Source of the DNA: Psychromarinibacter sediminicola
GTDB taxonomy: Bacteria; Pseudomonadota; Alphaproteobacteria; Rhodobacterales; Rhodobacteraceae
Length of the DNA stretch: 64,000 nucleotides
NCBI RefSeq assembly: GCF_029168335.1
Contig: NZ_JARGYC010000006.1
Coordinates: forward strand, 1-64,000
Direction: 5' to 3'
Shown here piece by piece: positions 25,201 through 33,629 of this stretch (position 1 is its first letter; each line of letters opens with the position of its first letter). The translations under genes and the position numbers were made by a program. Under the pieces are notes generated by a model. That model did no database searches. It was not told the DNA's origin and saw only the letters and a program-made list of their open reading frames with translations.

Positions 25201-25897
25201 TCTGCTGAGACTCGAGGGGCTGACGCTGCACTACGGCGGCAGCCAGATCCTGAACGGCATCGACCTGACCGCGCGGCTGGGCGAGGTCACCTGCGTGATG
25301 GGCACGAACGGCGTCGGCAAGACGAGCCTTCTGAAGGCAATCTCCGGCACCCATCCACGGTCGGACGGGGTCTATGTTCTGGACGGAGAGGAGATCGGGC
25401 GCGCGCCGGCGCATGTGTTGGCCCGCAAGGGGGTCGGCTATGTCCCGCAGGGGCGCGACATCTTTCCGCTGCTGACGGTGCGGGAGAACCTGGAGACCGG
25501 CTTCGCCTGTCTGCCTGCGGGCAGCCACCGGATTCCCGACGAGATATTCGAGCTGTTCCCGATCCTGAAGGACTTCCTGAACCGCCGCGGGGGCGATCTG
25601 TCGGGGGGCCAGCAGCAGCAGCTCGCCATCGCCCGGGCGCTGATCGCGCGGCCGAAGCTCTTGCTGCTCGACGAGCCGACCGAGGGCATCCAGCCCAACA
25701 TCATCCAGCAGATCGGCCGCGTCATCGCGCATCTGCGCGAGCGGGCGGACATGGCGATCGTTCTGGTGGAGCAGTATTTCAGCTTCGCCTACGACCTCGG
25801 CGATTCCTTCCACGTGGTCGAGCGCGGCGCGGTGAAGATGAGCGGCCGCAAGGGCAAGATCGACCGCGAGTCGCTTCTGGGCAGCGTGTCCGTGTAG
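25190..25897 (+). CDS. urtE: Urea ABC transporter ATPase UrtE
   Basis: The 235-residue LivF-type ATPase has Walker A GTNGVGKTS, signature LSGGQQQQLAIARAL, Walker B LLLLDEPTEGIQPNI and H-loop VLVEQYFSFAYDL. A TTG start at 25190 after GAGG overlaps the end of urtD by 11 bases; no later ATG keeps the conserved N-terminus. GC-rich inverted sequence follows its stop and may end the operon. Confidence 0.93.
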   Translation: MGADLLRLEGLTLHYGGSQILNGIDLTARLGEVTCVMGTNGVGKTSLLKAISGTHPRSDGVYVLDGEEIGRAPAHVLARKGVGYVPQGRDIFPLLTVRENLETGFACLPAGSHRIPDEIFELFPILKDFLNRRGGDLSGGQQQQLAIARALIARPKLLLLDEPTEGIQPNIIQQIGRVIAHLRERADMAIVLVEQYFSFAYDLGDSFHVVERGAVKMSGRKGKIDRESLLGSVSV

Positions 25898-25980
25898 GGT
25901 CGGGGGGCGCGAGGGCGGCTCCGGTCGAACGGACCGCCGTGCGGGCCGGATGGCACCCACCCTCGGCCGACCCGGCGTCG

Positions 25981-26010
25981 CGTGTTGTGTCGGGACGACC
26001 ACACAACACG
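25981..26010. repeat. Perfect hairpin CGTGTTGTGT/ACACAACACG
   Basis: Ten-base perfect arms at 25981-25990 and 26001-26010 flank a 10-base loop. No T-tract follows. Confidence 0.7.
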
Positions 26011-26052
26011 ACACTTGAACAGCCGTGGGCGATTTCCACCTGCCTCGCGCGG

Positions 26053-26259
26053 CGGAACGCCGTGCAGCGCCGACCCGACGGGGCGCGGTCGAGCTTTGCG
26101 ATTCCGGAGACATAAGCATGCACGTCCGTCATTTGGCACCGTCCTCGCCAGAAGCGCCGCCCCGATGGGGGCGGGTCTCTCGGGCATTTCGAAACGAAAT
26201 GCCCTGCCGACAGGCGATTGCAGAGCAATCGCCGAGAGGCGGCGCTGCACGGCGTTCCG
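26053..26259. repeat. 20-bp inverted repeat flanking 167 bp
   Basis: CGGAACGCCGTGCAGCGCCG at 26053-26072 recurs exactly as its complement at 26240-26259. The two short hairpins lie inside this pair. The arrangement is like a miniature element with inverted ends, but I see no flanking target duplication. Confidence 0.65.
26182..26233. repeat. Two tandem short hairpins
   Basis: Hairpin 1 has GGGCATTTCG / CGAAATGCCC arms (26182-26191, 26195-26204) with a 3-base loop. Hairpin 2 has GGCGATTGC / GCAATCGCC arms (26213-26221, 26225-26233) with loop AGA. They resemble in size and spacing the triple-hairpin repeats found after marR, the MFS gene and ftsH. Confidence 0.7.
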
Positions 26260-26325
26260 TTCGGCCTGAGCCGCTATTCGGCAATGCCGAGGAAGCAGTG
26301 TTGCGTAATATGTCCGGGCCAAGTC

Positions 26326-26394
26326 CTGTTACCGCTATCGGCAAAGATTACAGAAGGTTAGATAGGTGTCCAACCTTGGACACCCTCGGACACC
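26326..26394 (-). promoter_or_regulatory. Promoter-like 69-bp element, copy A
   Basis: Read on the minus strand: GGTGTCC (26394-26388), 3 bases, GGTGTCC (26384-26378), 1 base, AGGTTGGAC (26376-26368), 28 bases, then GATAGCGGTAACAG (26339-26326). TTGGAC can serve as a -35 box, with TAATCT as -10 after 17 bases. The last motif fits the LacI-family pattern G-TA-CG-TA-C. The same boxes with identical spacings occur at 40505-40573. It starts right after the exporter stop codon and points into a gene-free region. Confidence 0.55.
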
Positions 26395-26396
26395 CC

Positions 26397-27923
26397 CTAT
26401 TCCGCCGGGTGGCGGGCCTCCTCCGGCATCCGGTCCGACAGCGGCAGCTCCACCATCATCAGCGCCACCAGGCAGGCCAGGCAGGCCATCACCGCTCCGA
26501 TCAGGAAGACCGGCTGCAGGGCCTGGGCGATGCCCTCGGCCACCCGCGCCTGCACCGCTGGGTCCATCCCGGCGATGGTCTGCGCCGACAGCCCCCGCGG
26601 GTTCGCCCCGCCCAGCACGCCGCCCAGCTCGCGCGTCAGCCCGTAGGCGAAGATCGCCCCGAAGATCGCCGTGCCCAGCGAGCCCCCGATCAGCCGGAAC
26701 ATGTTGGCCGAGGCCGTGCCCACGCCCACCATGCCCACCGGCACCGCGTTCTGGATCGCCGTGACGCCGACGCCCATCACCGGCCCGATCCCGATCCCCG
26801 CCATCGCCGTGTAGGCCGCGATCAGCCCGTTCGGCGTGCCCGTCGTCAGCGAGGCCATCAGCCCCATCGCCACCGCCAGCAGCATCGTCGACCAGACCGG
26901 CAGCATCCGGTACTTCCCCGTCCGCGACATGATCTGCCCCGCCGTCGCCGAGGCCGTGATCATCCCCAGCATCATCGGGAAGATGAACAGCCCCGACATG
27001 GCCGGCGACAGCCCCTTCACCACCTGCATGAACATCGGCAGGAAGGTGATCGTCCCGAACATCGCCACCCCGGTGATCAGCCCCACCGTGTTCGACACGA
27101 CGAAGTTGTTCACCCGGAACAGCTCCAGGGGCAGGATCGGCTCGGCCGCCCGCCGCTCCGCGGCGATGAAGGCCCCGAACGCCGCGACCAGCGCCGCGAT
27201 CAGGGCCCACATCACCGGGCTCGTCCAGGGGACGAGGTCGCCGCCCGTGCTGGCGATGATGACGGCCAGGGAGAGGGAGACCGTCAACAGGACCGCGCCG
27301 GCATAGTCGAGCACCGGAATCCGGCGCGGCGGGAGGCCGTCCAGCACGGCGGCGATGATGCCGAAGGCCAGAAGGCCCAGCGGCAGGTTGGCAAGGAACA
27401 TCCAGCTCCAGTGGAGATGCTGCACGATGAAGCCGCCCGCGAGCGGCCCGACCACGGTGGAGACGCCGAACACGGCGCCCATCAGCCCCTGGTACTTGCC
27501 GCGCTGGCGGGGCGGGACGACATCGGCGATGGTGGCCATCGACACCACGATCAGCCCGCCGCCCCCCGCGCCCTGCACGAAGCGGCCGGCGACCAGCACC
27601 CAGATGTTCGGCGACAGCGCCGAGATCAGCGAGCCCAGCAGGAACACCCCGATCCCGACCTGCAGGATCCGCTTGCGCCCGTAAAGATCGCCCAGCTTGC
27701 CGAAGACCGGCGCCGCGACGGTCGCCGCCGCCAGATAGGCGGTGATCACCCAGGCGATCTGGTCCAGCCCGCCGAGCTCGCCCACGATGATCGGCAGCGC
27801 CGTGGTGACGACCGTCTGGCCCAGAGAGGCCAGGAACAGGACGGAGGCGATGGCCAGGAAGACCAGCCTGAAACGGGCGCGGTCCACGCCCTCCGGGGGC
27901 GTATGATCCATGGGCTGTGACAT
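26397..27923 (-). CDS. DHA2-type drug:H+ antiporter (MFS, EmrB/QacA family)
   Basis: The 508-residue protein has about 14 membrane helices. Family motifs are visible: the D1-like TTALPIIVGELGGLDQIAWV, motif A GKLGDLYGRKRIL, the ARGRFVQGAGGGG-type motif B region (VAGRFVQGAGGGGLI) and motif C GVSTVVGPLAGGF. Such 14-helix pumps export cationic dyes, disinfectants or other hydrophobic compounds. ATG 27923 (MSQPMDHTPP) with GAGGATG upstream is chosen. A clear promoter overlapping a palindrome lies upstream, next to a divergent MarR gene, so MarR control is likely. Confidence 0.88.
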   Translation of the reverse strand: MSQPMDHTPPEGVDRARFRLVFLAIASVLFLASLGQTVVTTALPIIVGELGGLDQIAWVITAYLAAATVAAPVFGKLGDLYGRKRILQVGIGVFLLGSLISALSPNIWVLVAGRFVQGAGGGGLIVVSMATIADVVPPRQRGKYQGLMGAVFGVSTVVGPLAGGFIVQHLHWSWMFLANLPLGLLAFGIIAAVLDGLPPRRIPVLDYAGAVLLTVSLSLAVIIASTGGDLVPWTSPVMWALIAALVAAFGAFIAAERRAAEPILPLELFRVNNFVVSNTVGLITGVAMFGTITFLPMFMQVVKGLSPAMSGLFIFPMMLGMITASATAGQIMSRTGKYRMLPVWSTMLLAVAMGLMASLTTGTPNGLIAAYTAMAGIGIGPVMGVGVTAIQNAVPVGMVGVGTASANMFRLIGGSLGTAIFGAIFAYGLTRELGGVLGGANPRGLSAQTIAGMDPAVQARVAEGIAQALQPVFLIGAVMACLACLVALMMVELPLSDRMPEEARHPAE

Positions 27924-27997
27924 GCAGACATCCTCGAAACACGGTCGGCGCACGATGCCCCGGGGCCAGACCCGGCCCCGCGACCGCCGACAGGGAG

Positions 27998-28038
27998 ATA
28001 TTTGTGCCAACAGCAAATACATGTCAATAGCACGTATT
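27998..28038 (-). promoter_or_regulatory. Exporter promoter with overlapping MarR-type operators
   Basis: On the minus strand TTGACA (28027-28022) is followed, 17 bases later, by CAAATA (28004-27999) as -10. TATTTG (27999-28004) and CAAATA (28014-28019) form an inverted repeat over the -10 region. A second imperfect palindrome, AATACATG/CACGTATT (28016-28038), covers the -35. Two palindromes over a promoter between divergent marR and pump genes is a classic repressor layout. Confidence 0.6.
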
Positions 28039-28060
28039 GGAAAATCCGGACAAACCGCGT

Positions 28061-28735
28061 ATGCTGCCGCGAACACCGGGCGTGGTGTCGGGGAAGGCTC
28101 GGCGAGTCTTGCAGGAGGGCGAAACGATAACGTCACGCGATGATGCGATTGCCGAGTTCCTGGAATCCGCCGGGATCGGGCGCGATGTCACGGATGCGGC
28201 GCTGGAGATCGACGCCGCCCTGCAGGCATGGCGTCGCCGGATGAACAAGCGCGAACTGGGAACCGCGGCGCTGCGGGCCTTCGGGCTGGACGCCGAGATC
28301 GACCTTGCGCAGCTCGACGTGCTGATCGCGATCTGGGGGCCGTCGAACGAGTTCGGTCCCGACAAGGAGGCCGAGACGATGGTGGCCACCGTGGCCGCAA
28401 GGCTGCGGATCGACCCGTCGCGCGCCTCGCGGCTGGTGAGCGAGCTGATCGGCAAGGGCCTGGCCCGCCGCGCGGTCAGCCAGGAGGACGCGCGCCGCAC
28501 CATCGTCGAACTGACCGAGCGCGGCCACGCCATCGTGGCGGCCGTCCGCCGGTTCAAGTTCCTGGTGATGGGCGAATTCCTGTCCGGCTGGACCGAGGAA
28601 GAGCGCCGCACCTTCGTGCCGCTGCTCGAACGCTTCGTCGCCTGGACCGACGAGGCGCACGGCGTCGGGCCGGACCGCTTCGCCGACGAGGTGGCCGAGA
28701 TCGCGGATCAGCTGAACCGCCGCTGCGCGGGGTGA
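28061..28735 (+). CDS. MarR-family transcriptional regulator
   Basis: The product of about 224 residues has a winged-helix domain: AQLDVLIAIWGP, then the recognition region VAARLRIDPSRASRLVSELIGKGLARRAVSQEDARRTIVELTERG, which is the typical MarR wing. The protein is longer than most MarR proteins (140-160 residues), with about 60 extra residues before the DNA-binding domain. The start is uncertain: ATG 28061 is used here, TTG 28037 is in frame, and an AGGAGG-like sequence at 28110-28116 might serve a later start. It is divergent from the exporter it probably represses. Confidence 0.8.
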   Translation: MLPRTPGVVSGKARRVLQEGETITSRDDAIAEFLESAGIGRDVTDAALEIDAALQAWRRRMNKRELGTAALRAFGLDAEIDLAQLDVLIAIWGPSNEFGPDKEAETMVATVAARLRIDPSRASRLVSELIGKGLARRAVSQEDARRTIVELTERGHAIVAAVRRFKFLVMGEFLSGWTEEERRTFVPLLERFVAWTDEAHGVGPDRFADEVAEIADQLNRRCAG

Positions 28736-28751
28736 GCCGGGGCCGGCGGGG

Positions 28752-28830
28752 CGTTTTCTTCAAGAAGAAAACGGGAAACACGATCTTCTAGAAGATCGTG
28801 CGCGGCAAATCCTTCTAGAAGGATTTGCCG
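28752..28830. repeat. Triple-hairpin repeat, copy 1
   Basis: Three hairpins in a row. H1 has CGTTTTCTTC / GAAGAAAACG arms (28752-28773) with loop AA. H2 is a perfect 22-bp palindrome (28779-28800) with CACGATCTTC arms around TA. H3 is a perfect 28-bp palindrome (28803-28830) with CGGCAAATCCTTC arms around TA. It lies between marR and the helicase gene. H2 is the same as the first hairpin at 34883 apart from its two loop bases. Confidence 0.8.
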
Positions 28831-28850
28831 GCCGCCACTAGGTACACGGC

Positions 28851-31292
28851 ATGACCGCCCTGCCCCCGGCCTTTTCCGACTGGTTCGCCACCCGCGGCTG
28901 GCAGATCCACCCGCACCAGCAGGCGATGCTGGACCGCGCCGCCGCGCCGGCGCTGTTGCTGATCGCGCCCACCGGGGGCGGCAAGACGCTGGCGGGGTTC
29001 CTGCCGTCTCTCGTGGAGCTGGCGGAGAGGGCGCACCAGGGGCTTCATACCCTTTATGTCTCGCCGCTGAAGGCGCTGGCGGCCGACATCCGCCGGAACC
29101 TCGGCGCCCCGATCTCGGAGATGGGTCTGTCGATCCGGGTCGAGGACCGGACCGGCGACACCCCGGCGACGCAGAAGAAGCGCCAGCGCGCCGACCCACC
29201 GCATATCCTGCTGACCACGCCGGAAAGCCTGGCGCTGCTCCTGAGCTACGAGGACGCGCCGCGCATGTTCGCCGGGCTGCGGCGGGTGATCGTCGACGAG
29301 ATCCATGCGCTGGCCGAATCCAAGCGCGGCGACCAGCTGATGCTGGGGCTCGCGCGGCTGCACTCCATGTGCCCCGACCTGCGCCGCGTCGGGTTGTCGG
29401 CGACGGTCGAGGACCCGGCCGCCATCGCGACGCTCCTGGCCCGGCACCCCGATCCCTGCGACATCCTGCACGCCGATCCCGGCCCGGACGCCGACATCCG
29501 CATGCTGGAGACCGCGGAGAAACCGCCCTGGTCCGGCGGCGGCGGCGCCTATGCGATCCCGGCGGTGCTGGACCAGGTGCGGCGGCACCGGACGACGCTG
29601 ATCTTCCACAACACGCGGGCGCAGGCGGAGATCTTCTTTCACAACCTGTGGCTGGCGAACGAGGACGATCTGCCGATCGGCATCCACCACGGCTCTCTCG
29701 CGCGCGAACAGCGGCAGAAGGTCGAGGCGGCGATGGTGGCGGGCGAGCTGCGCGCCATCGTCTGCACCGGGACGCTGGATCTGGGCATCGACTGGGGCGA
29801 CGTGGACCTGATCATCCAGGTCGGCGCGCCGAAGAACGTCAAGCGGCTGATCCAGCGGATCGGGCGGGCGAACCACCGCTACAACGCGCCGTCCAAGGCG
29901 CTCTTGGTGCCCGCGAACCGCTTCGAGGTGGTGGAATGCGTGGCCGCGCTGCAGGCGGCGAAGGCGCGCGAGTTGGACGGCGAGCCGCGCGGGCCGGGGC
30001 CGCGGGACGTGCTGTGCCAGCAGATCCTGATCGCCGCCTGCGCCGGGCCGGTGGACGCCGACGCGCTGTTCGCCGAGGTCACGACGGCCGGGCCCTATGC
30101 CGCGCTGAGCCGGGCGCAGTTCGACGAGTGCCTCGATTTCGTGGCCACCGGGGGCTATGCGCTGCGCGCCTACGACCGCTGGCAGCGGCTGAAGCGGCGC
30201 GAGGACGGACTGTGGCAGCTGCGCGACCCGCGCGCGGCGCGGCAGATCCGGATGAACATCGGCACGATCCAGGACAGCGACCTCTTGAAGGTGCGGATGC
30301 GCGGCCGCGGCACGCCGCTGGGCGAGATCGAGGAGGGCTTCGCCGCCTCGCTGACGCCCGGGGACACCTTCCTGATCGGCGGGCGGATCGTGCGCTACGA
30401 GGCCTTGCGCGAGATGACGGTCGAGGTCACGCGCAGCCCGACCCGGAAGCCCAAGATCGCCACCTTCATGGGCACCAAGTTCGCCACCTCGACCCAGCTG
30501 TCGCACCGCATCCTGGCGATGTTCCGGCAAAAGGCCTGGCCCGAGCTGCCGCCCCACACCGCCGAATGGCTGGCGCTGCAGCGCGCGGTGTCGCAGCTGC
30601 CCGATGCCGACCGGCTGCTGGTGGAGACCTTTCCCTTCGAGGGCCGCCAGCATGCCTGCATCTACGGCTTCGCCGGGCGCAACGCGATGCAGACGCTGGG
30701 GCTGTTGCTGACCCAGCGGATGGAGGAGCTGGGGCTGCACCCGCTGGGCTTCGTGTCGTCGGATTACGCGGTGCTGATCTGGGGGCTGGAGCGTCTGCGC
30801 CACCCCGCGCCGCTGTTCGAGCCGGGCGATCTGCGCGAGGCGTTCGAGACCTGGCTGGGCGGCAACGCGGTGATGAAGCGGACGTTCAAGGCCTCGGCCG
30901 TGATCGCGGGGCTGATCGACCGCAAGACCGGCGGCCAGCGCAAGACCGGCAAGCAGGCGACGTTCTCCTCCGACATCCTCTACGACACGCTGCGCCGTTA
31001 TGATCCAGGCCATCTGCTCTTGGACATCACGCGGGAGGAGGCGCTGAAGGGGCTGGTGGATTACGGCCGGATCGAGGAGATGCTGGCACGGACGGAGGGC
31101 CGTATCGACCATGTCGACCTCGACCGCGTGACCCCGCTGGCCGCGCCGCTGTTCCTGGAGGTGGGAAAGGTGCCGATCGAGGGGCAGGCCACCGAGCGGC
31201 TGGTGGAGGAAGAGGCGGCGCGGCTGATGCAGGCCGCAGGACTGGACGAGCCGCCGCCCGCGCCGCGCAAGAGCTGGCGGGTTCCCTATTGA
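28851..31292 (+). CDS. Ligase-associated DEXH-box helicase (Lhr type)
   Basis: The 813-residue superfamily 2 helicase has Walker A PTGGGKT (40-46), DEIH box (149-152), a SATVEDP motif III and the motif VI region LIQRIGRANHR, plus the long C-terminal Lhr core. It matches the Lhr subgroup found with an ATP-dependent DNA ligase, an exonuclease and a PdeM-like phosphoesterase in a DNA-damage gene set. The PdeM gene follows after 33 bases, which supports this call, but no ligase or exonuclease gene is nearby. It starts 20 bases after the third hairpin of the repeat, which could influence its translation. Confidence 0.88.
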   Translation: MTALPPAFSDWFATRGWQIHPHQQAMLDRAAAPALLLIAPTGGGKTLAGFLPSLVELAERAHQGLHTLYVSPLKALAADIRRNLGAPISEMGLSIRVEDRTGDTPATQKKRQRADPPHILLTTPESLALLLSYEDAPRMFAGLRRVIVDEIHALAESKRGDQLMLGLARLHSMCPDLRRVGLSATVEDPAAIATLLARHPDPCDILHADPGPDADIRMLETAEKPPWSGGGGAYAIPAVLDQVRRHRTTLIFHNTRAQAEIFFHNLWLANEDDLPIGIHHGSLAREQRQKVEAAMVAGELRAIVCTGTLDLGIDWGDVDLIIQVGAPKNVKRLIQRIGRANHRYNAPSKALLVPANRFEVVECVAALQAAKARELDGEPRGPGPRDVLCQQILIAACAGPVDADALFAEVTTAGPYAALSRAQFDECLDFVATGGYALRAYDRWQRLKRREDGLWQLRDPRAARQIRMNIGTIQDSDLLKVRMRGRGTPLGEIEEGFAASLTPGDTFLIGGRIVRYEALREMTVEVTRSPTRKPKIATFMGTKFATSTQLSHRILAMFRQKAWPELPPHTAEWLALQRAVSQLPDADRLLVETFPFEGRQHACIYGFAGRNAMQTLGLLLTQRMEELGLHPLGFVSSDYAVLIWGLERLRHPAPLFEPGDLREAFETWLGGNAVMKRTFKASAVIAGLIDRKTGGQRKTGKQATFSSDILYDTLRRYDPGHLLLDITREEALKGLVDYGRIEEMLARTEGRIDHVDLDRVTPLAAPLFLEVGKVPIEGQATERLVEEEAARLMQAAGLDEPPPAPRKSWRVPY

Positions 31293-31325
31293 CCTGCGCG
31301 GCGCTCTGACGTCTACCTGAAGGCG

Positions 31326-32015
31326 ATGCGAGCGGAACATATAAGGAACGAAACCCCCTTCACCCTGGCCGGCGCCGACCTGGTCGCCTGCGGCTCGGGG
31401 GCGCTGTGGTGGCCGGACCGGTCGCTGATGGTCGTGTCGGACCTGCATCTGGGCAAGTCGGAACGCATGGCCCGGCGCGGCGGCCCGATGCTGCCGCCCT
31501 ACGAGACGCAGGACACGCTGCACCGGCTGGACGACGAGATCGCACGGCGTGATCCGCGGGCCGTGATCTGCCTCGGCGACAGCTTCGACGACGACGCGGC
31601 GCAGGGCGGGCTGACGGAGGCCGAGATCCTGTGGCTGTCGCGGCTGATGGCCGGGCGCCGCTGGGTCTGGATCGAGGGCAATCACGATCCGGGGCCGGTG
31701 ACGCTGGGCGGGACGCATATGGGCGAGTTGCACGAGCCGCCGCTGACCTTTCGCCACATCGCGCGGGACAGCGCCAGCGGCGAGGTCTCGGGGCATTACC
31801 ACCCCAAGGCGACGCTGAACGCGCGCGGGCGGCAGGTGTCGCGGCCCTGTTTCCTCTATGACAGCGACCGGGTGATCCTGCCCGCCTTCGGCACCTATAC
31901 CGGCGGGCTGCGCTCCACCGCGCCGGAGTTGTGCGGGCTGATGCGGCGCGAGGCGATGGCGATCCTGACGGGCGGCTTCACGGTGGAGATCCCGATGCCG
32001 CGGGGCGCGGCATGA
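31326..32015 (+). CDS. pdeM: Ligase-associated endonuclease/phosphoesterase PdeM
   Basis: The 229-residue calcineurin-like metallophosphoesterase has motif I SDLHLGKS (D39, H41), GDSFDD (84-89), GNHD (118-121) and GHYHP (H157, H159), a complete two-metal site. PdeM-type proteins accompany the Lhr-type helicase in DNA-damage clusters. The ATGA overlap with the thioesterase gene suggests one transcript with it. Confidence 0.87.
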   Translation: MRAEHIRNETPFTLAGADLVACGSGALWWPDRSLMVVSDLHLGKSERMARRGGPMLPPYETQDTLHRLDDEIARRDPRAVICLGDSFDDDAAQGGLTEAEILWLSRLMAGRRWVWIEGNHDPGPVTLGGTHMGELHEPPLTFRHIARDSASGEVSGHYHPKATLNARGRQVSRPCFLYDSDRVILPAFGTYTGGLRSTAPELCGLMRREAMAILTGGFTVEIPMPRGAA

Positions 32016-32440
32016 CTCCGCGCTTCGACGGCTGGGCGGAGAAGGTGCGCACCACCTTCGGCAGGCAGGGGATGATGCAGGCGCTGTCGGCCGAGATGAC
32101 CGACCTGGCGCCGGGGCGCTGCAAGATCGCGGCGCCGTTTCCCGACCGGATGCGCCAGCATCACGGCTATGCCCACGCGGCCGTCACCTTCGCGCTGGGC
32201 GACACCTCGGCCGGCTTCGCGGCGCTGACGCTGATGGAGGAGGCCGACGAGGTGCTGACGGCGGAGATGAAGATCAACCTGCTGGCGCCGGCCGCCGGCG
32301 AGCGGCTGATCGGGCGCGGCCGGGTGATCCGGCCGGGCCGCCGCCTGACGATCGTCACCGCGGAGGTCTGGGCCGAGGCGGACGGGCGCGAGGTGCAGGT
32401 GGCGCTGTTGCAGGGCACGATGATGCCGGTGCCCGGCTGA
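32012..32440 (+). CDS. PaaI-type hotdog thioesterase
   Basis: The 142-residue single hotdog domain has HHGYAHAAVTFALGDTSAGFAAL, the region that holds the catalytic Asp/Gly of PaaI-like thioesterases, and MKINLLAPAAGERLIGRGRVI. It hydrolyses an acyl- or aryl-CoA of unknown identity. It is translationally coupled to pdeM by ATGA. Confidence 0.82.
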   Translation: MTPRFDGWAEKVRTTFGRQGMMQALSAEMTDLAPGRCKIAAPFPDRMRQHHGYAHAAVTFALGDTSAGFAALTLMEEADEVLTAEMKINLLAPAAGERLIGRGRVIRPGRRLTIVTAEVWAEADGREVQVALLQGTMMPVPG

Positions 32441-32501
32441 CCGCTCGGCGGCCCGTGCGGGCCTCCTCGCGCGGGCTGGTCATGCGGGCCCGTTCCCGCC
32501 T

Positions 32502-33587
32502 ATGCTGCGCCCCATGTGGCCCGATCCCCGTCTTTGCGAGCTGTTCGGCATCGCGCATCCCATCCTGCAATCGCCGATGGTCGGCTCGGATTCGCCCGAC
32601 CTGGCGGCGGCGGTCGGTGCGGCCGGGGGGCTGGGCGCCATGGGCACGGGGATGCTGGACGGTGACGCCGTCACCGGGATGGTGGAGCGCTATCGCGGAC
32701 TCAGCAACCGGCCCGTCAACCTGAACTTCTTCGCCCATGCCGGCGGGGCGCAGGACGCGCAGGCGGTCGCGCGGGCCGTGGAAAAGCTGCGCCCCTGGTA
32801 CGACCGCTACGGGCTGGGGGCGCCGCCGGCGGAGCTGCCCGACGTGCCGCCCGGCTTCGGTCCCGAGCGGCTGGAGCTGACGCTGCGGCTGCGGCCCGCC
32901 GTGGCGAGTTTTCACTTCGGCTTGCCGGAGGCGGAGGCGATGGCGGCGCTGAAGGACGCCGGCATCCTGGTGATCTCCACCGCGACCACGGTGGCCGAGG
33001 CGCGGGCACTGGAGGCGGCGGGCGTCGACGCCATCGTCGCGCAGGGCTACGAGGCGGGCGGGCATCGCGGCAGCCACGCCCCCACCGCGCCGGGGGACGG
33101 CGTGGGCACGCTGGCGCTGGTGCCGCAGGTGGTCGACGCGGTGCGGGTGCCGGTGATCGCCGCGGGCGGCATCGCCGACGGGCGCGGCATCGCGGCGGCG
33201 CTGGCGCTGGGGGCGGCGGGGGTGCAGATCGGCACCGCTTTCCTGCGCTGTCCGGAGGCGGCGACGGATGCGACCCGCCGCGCGGAACTGGCGACGACCC
33301 GCGACAGCGACACGGTCTTCACCGCCGCCGTCTCGGGCCGCGCCGCGCGCGGGCGGCGCAGCGCCTTCGCCGACGCGATGGCCGAGGCCGGGGCGGACAT
33401 GCCGCTCTTCCCCTCGCCCTACTCGCTGACCCGGCCGCTCCTGGCGGCCTCGGCCGAGGCGGGCGACGAGGCGGTGCATTTCCGGCTTTACGGCCAGGCC
33501 GGAGCGCTGGCGCGCGAGATGCCGGCCGCCGACCTGGTGGCGCGGCTGGTCGAGGAGACCGGGGCCGCCGTCGCGCGGCTCGGCTGA
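32502..33587 (+). CDS. Nitronate monooxygenase-like FMN enzyme
   Basis: The 361-residue TIM-barrel protein of the NMO/2-nitropropane dioxygenase family has an N-terminal [22 protein letters not shown] (catalytic His region), [17 protein letters not shown] and [14 protein letters not shown], which bind FMN phosphate. It oxidises nitronates such as propionate-3-nitronate. Either ATG 32502 or 32514 could be the start; neither has a good ribosome-binding site. Confidence 0.87.
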   Translation: MLRPMWPDPRLCELFGIAHPILQSPMVGSDSPDLAAAVGAAGGLGAMGTGMLDGDAVTGMVERYRGLSNRPVNLNFFAHAGGAQDAQAVARAVEKLRPWYDRYGLGAPPAELPDVPPGFGPERLELTLRLRPAVASFHFGLPEAEAMAALKDAGILVISTATTVAEARALEAAGVDAIVAQGYEAGGHRGSHAPTAPGDGVGTLALVPQVVDAVRVPVIAAGGIADGRGIAAALALGAAGVQIGTAFLRCPEAATDATRRAELATTRDSDTVFTAAVSGRAARGRRSAFADAMAEAGADMPLFPSPYSLTRPLLAASAEAGDEAVHFRLYGQAGALAREMPAADLVARLVEETGAAVARLG

Positions 33588-33629
33588 CGCGCATTTCCCC
33601 TCGCACACCGCGCCGCTTCGGCCTATTGC

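Larger units (their letters stand above)
25898..26396. other. Non-coding region with dense secondary structure
   Basis: No gene is convincing in these 499 bases between urtE and the stop of the exporter gene. The region holds a 10-bp-arm hairpin, a pair of 20-bp inverted repeats 167 bases apart, two short perfect hairpins and a promoter-like element firing leftwards. A TTG-started minus-strand frame (from 26322) exists, but it runs antisense into urtE and has no recognisable protein features. A small RNA, or a decayed repeat element, would fit. Confidence 0.45.

Noticed and set aside
25789-26322. 177-codon minus-strand frame downstream of promoter element A
   Set aside because: It starts at TTG without a ribosome-binding site, crosses the hairpins and inverted repeat and runs antisense into urtE. 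A non-coding transcript is more likely than this protein.
26025-27920. 631-codon plus-strand frame through the repeat region and exporter
   Set aside because: Opposite the exporter it is His/Arg-rich antisense, and its first part crosses hairpins and inverted repeats. No ribosome-binding site or domain.
28815-31802. 995-codon minus-strand frame opposite the Lhr helicase
   Set aside because: Same antisense composition artefact; the helicase and PdeM motifs are on the plus strand.
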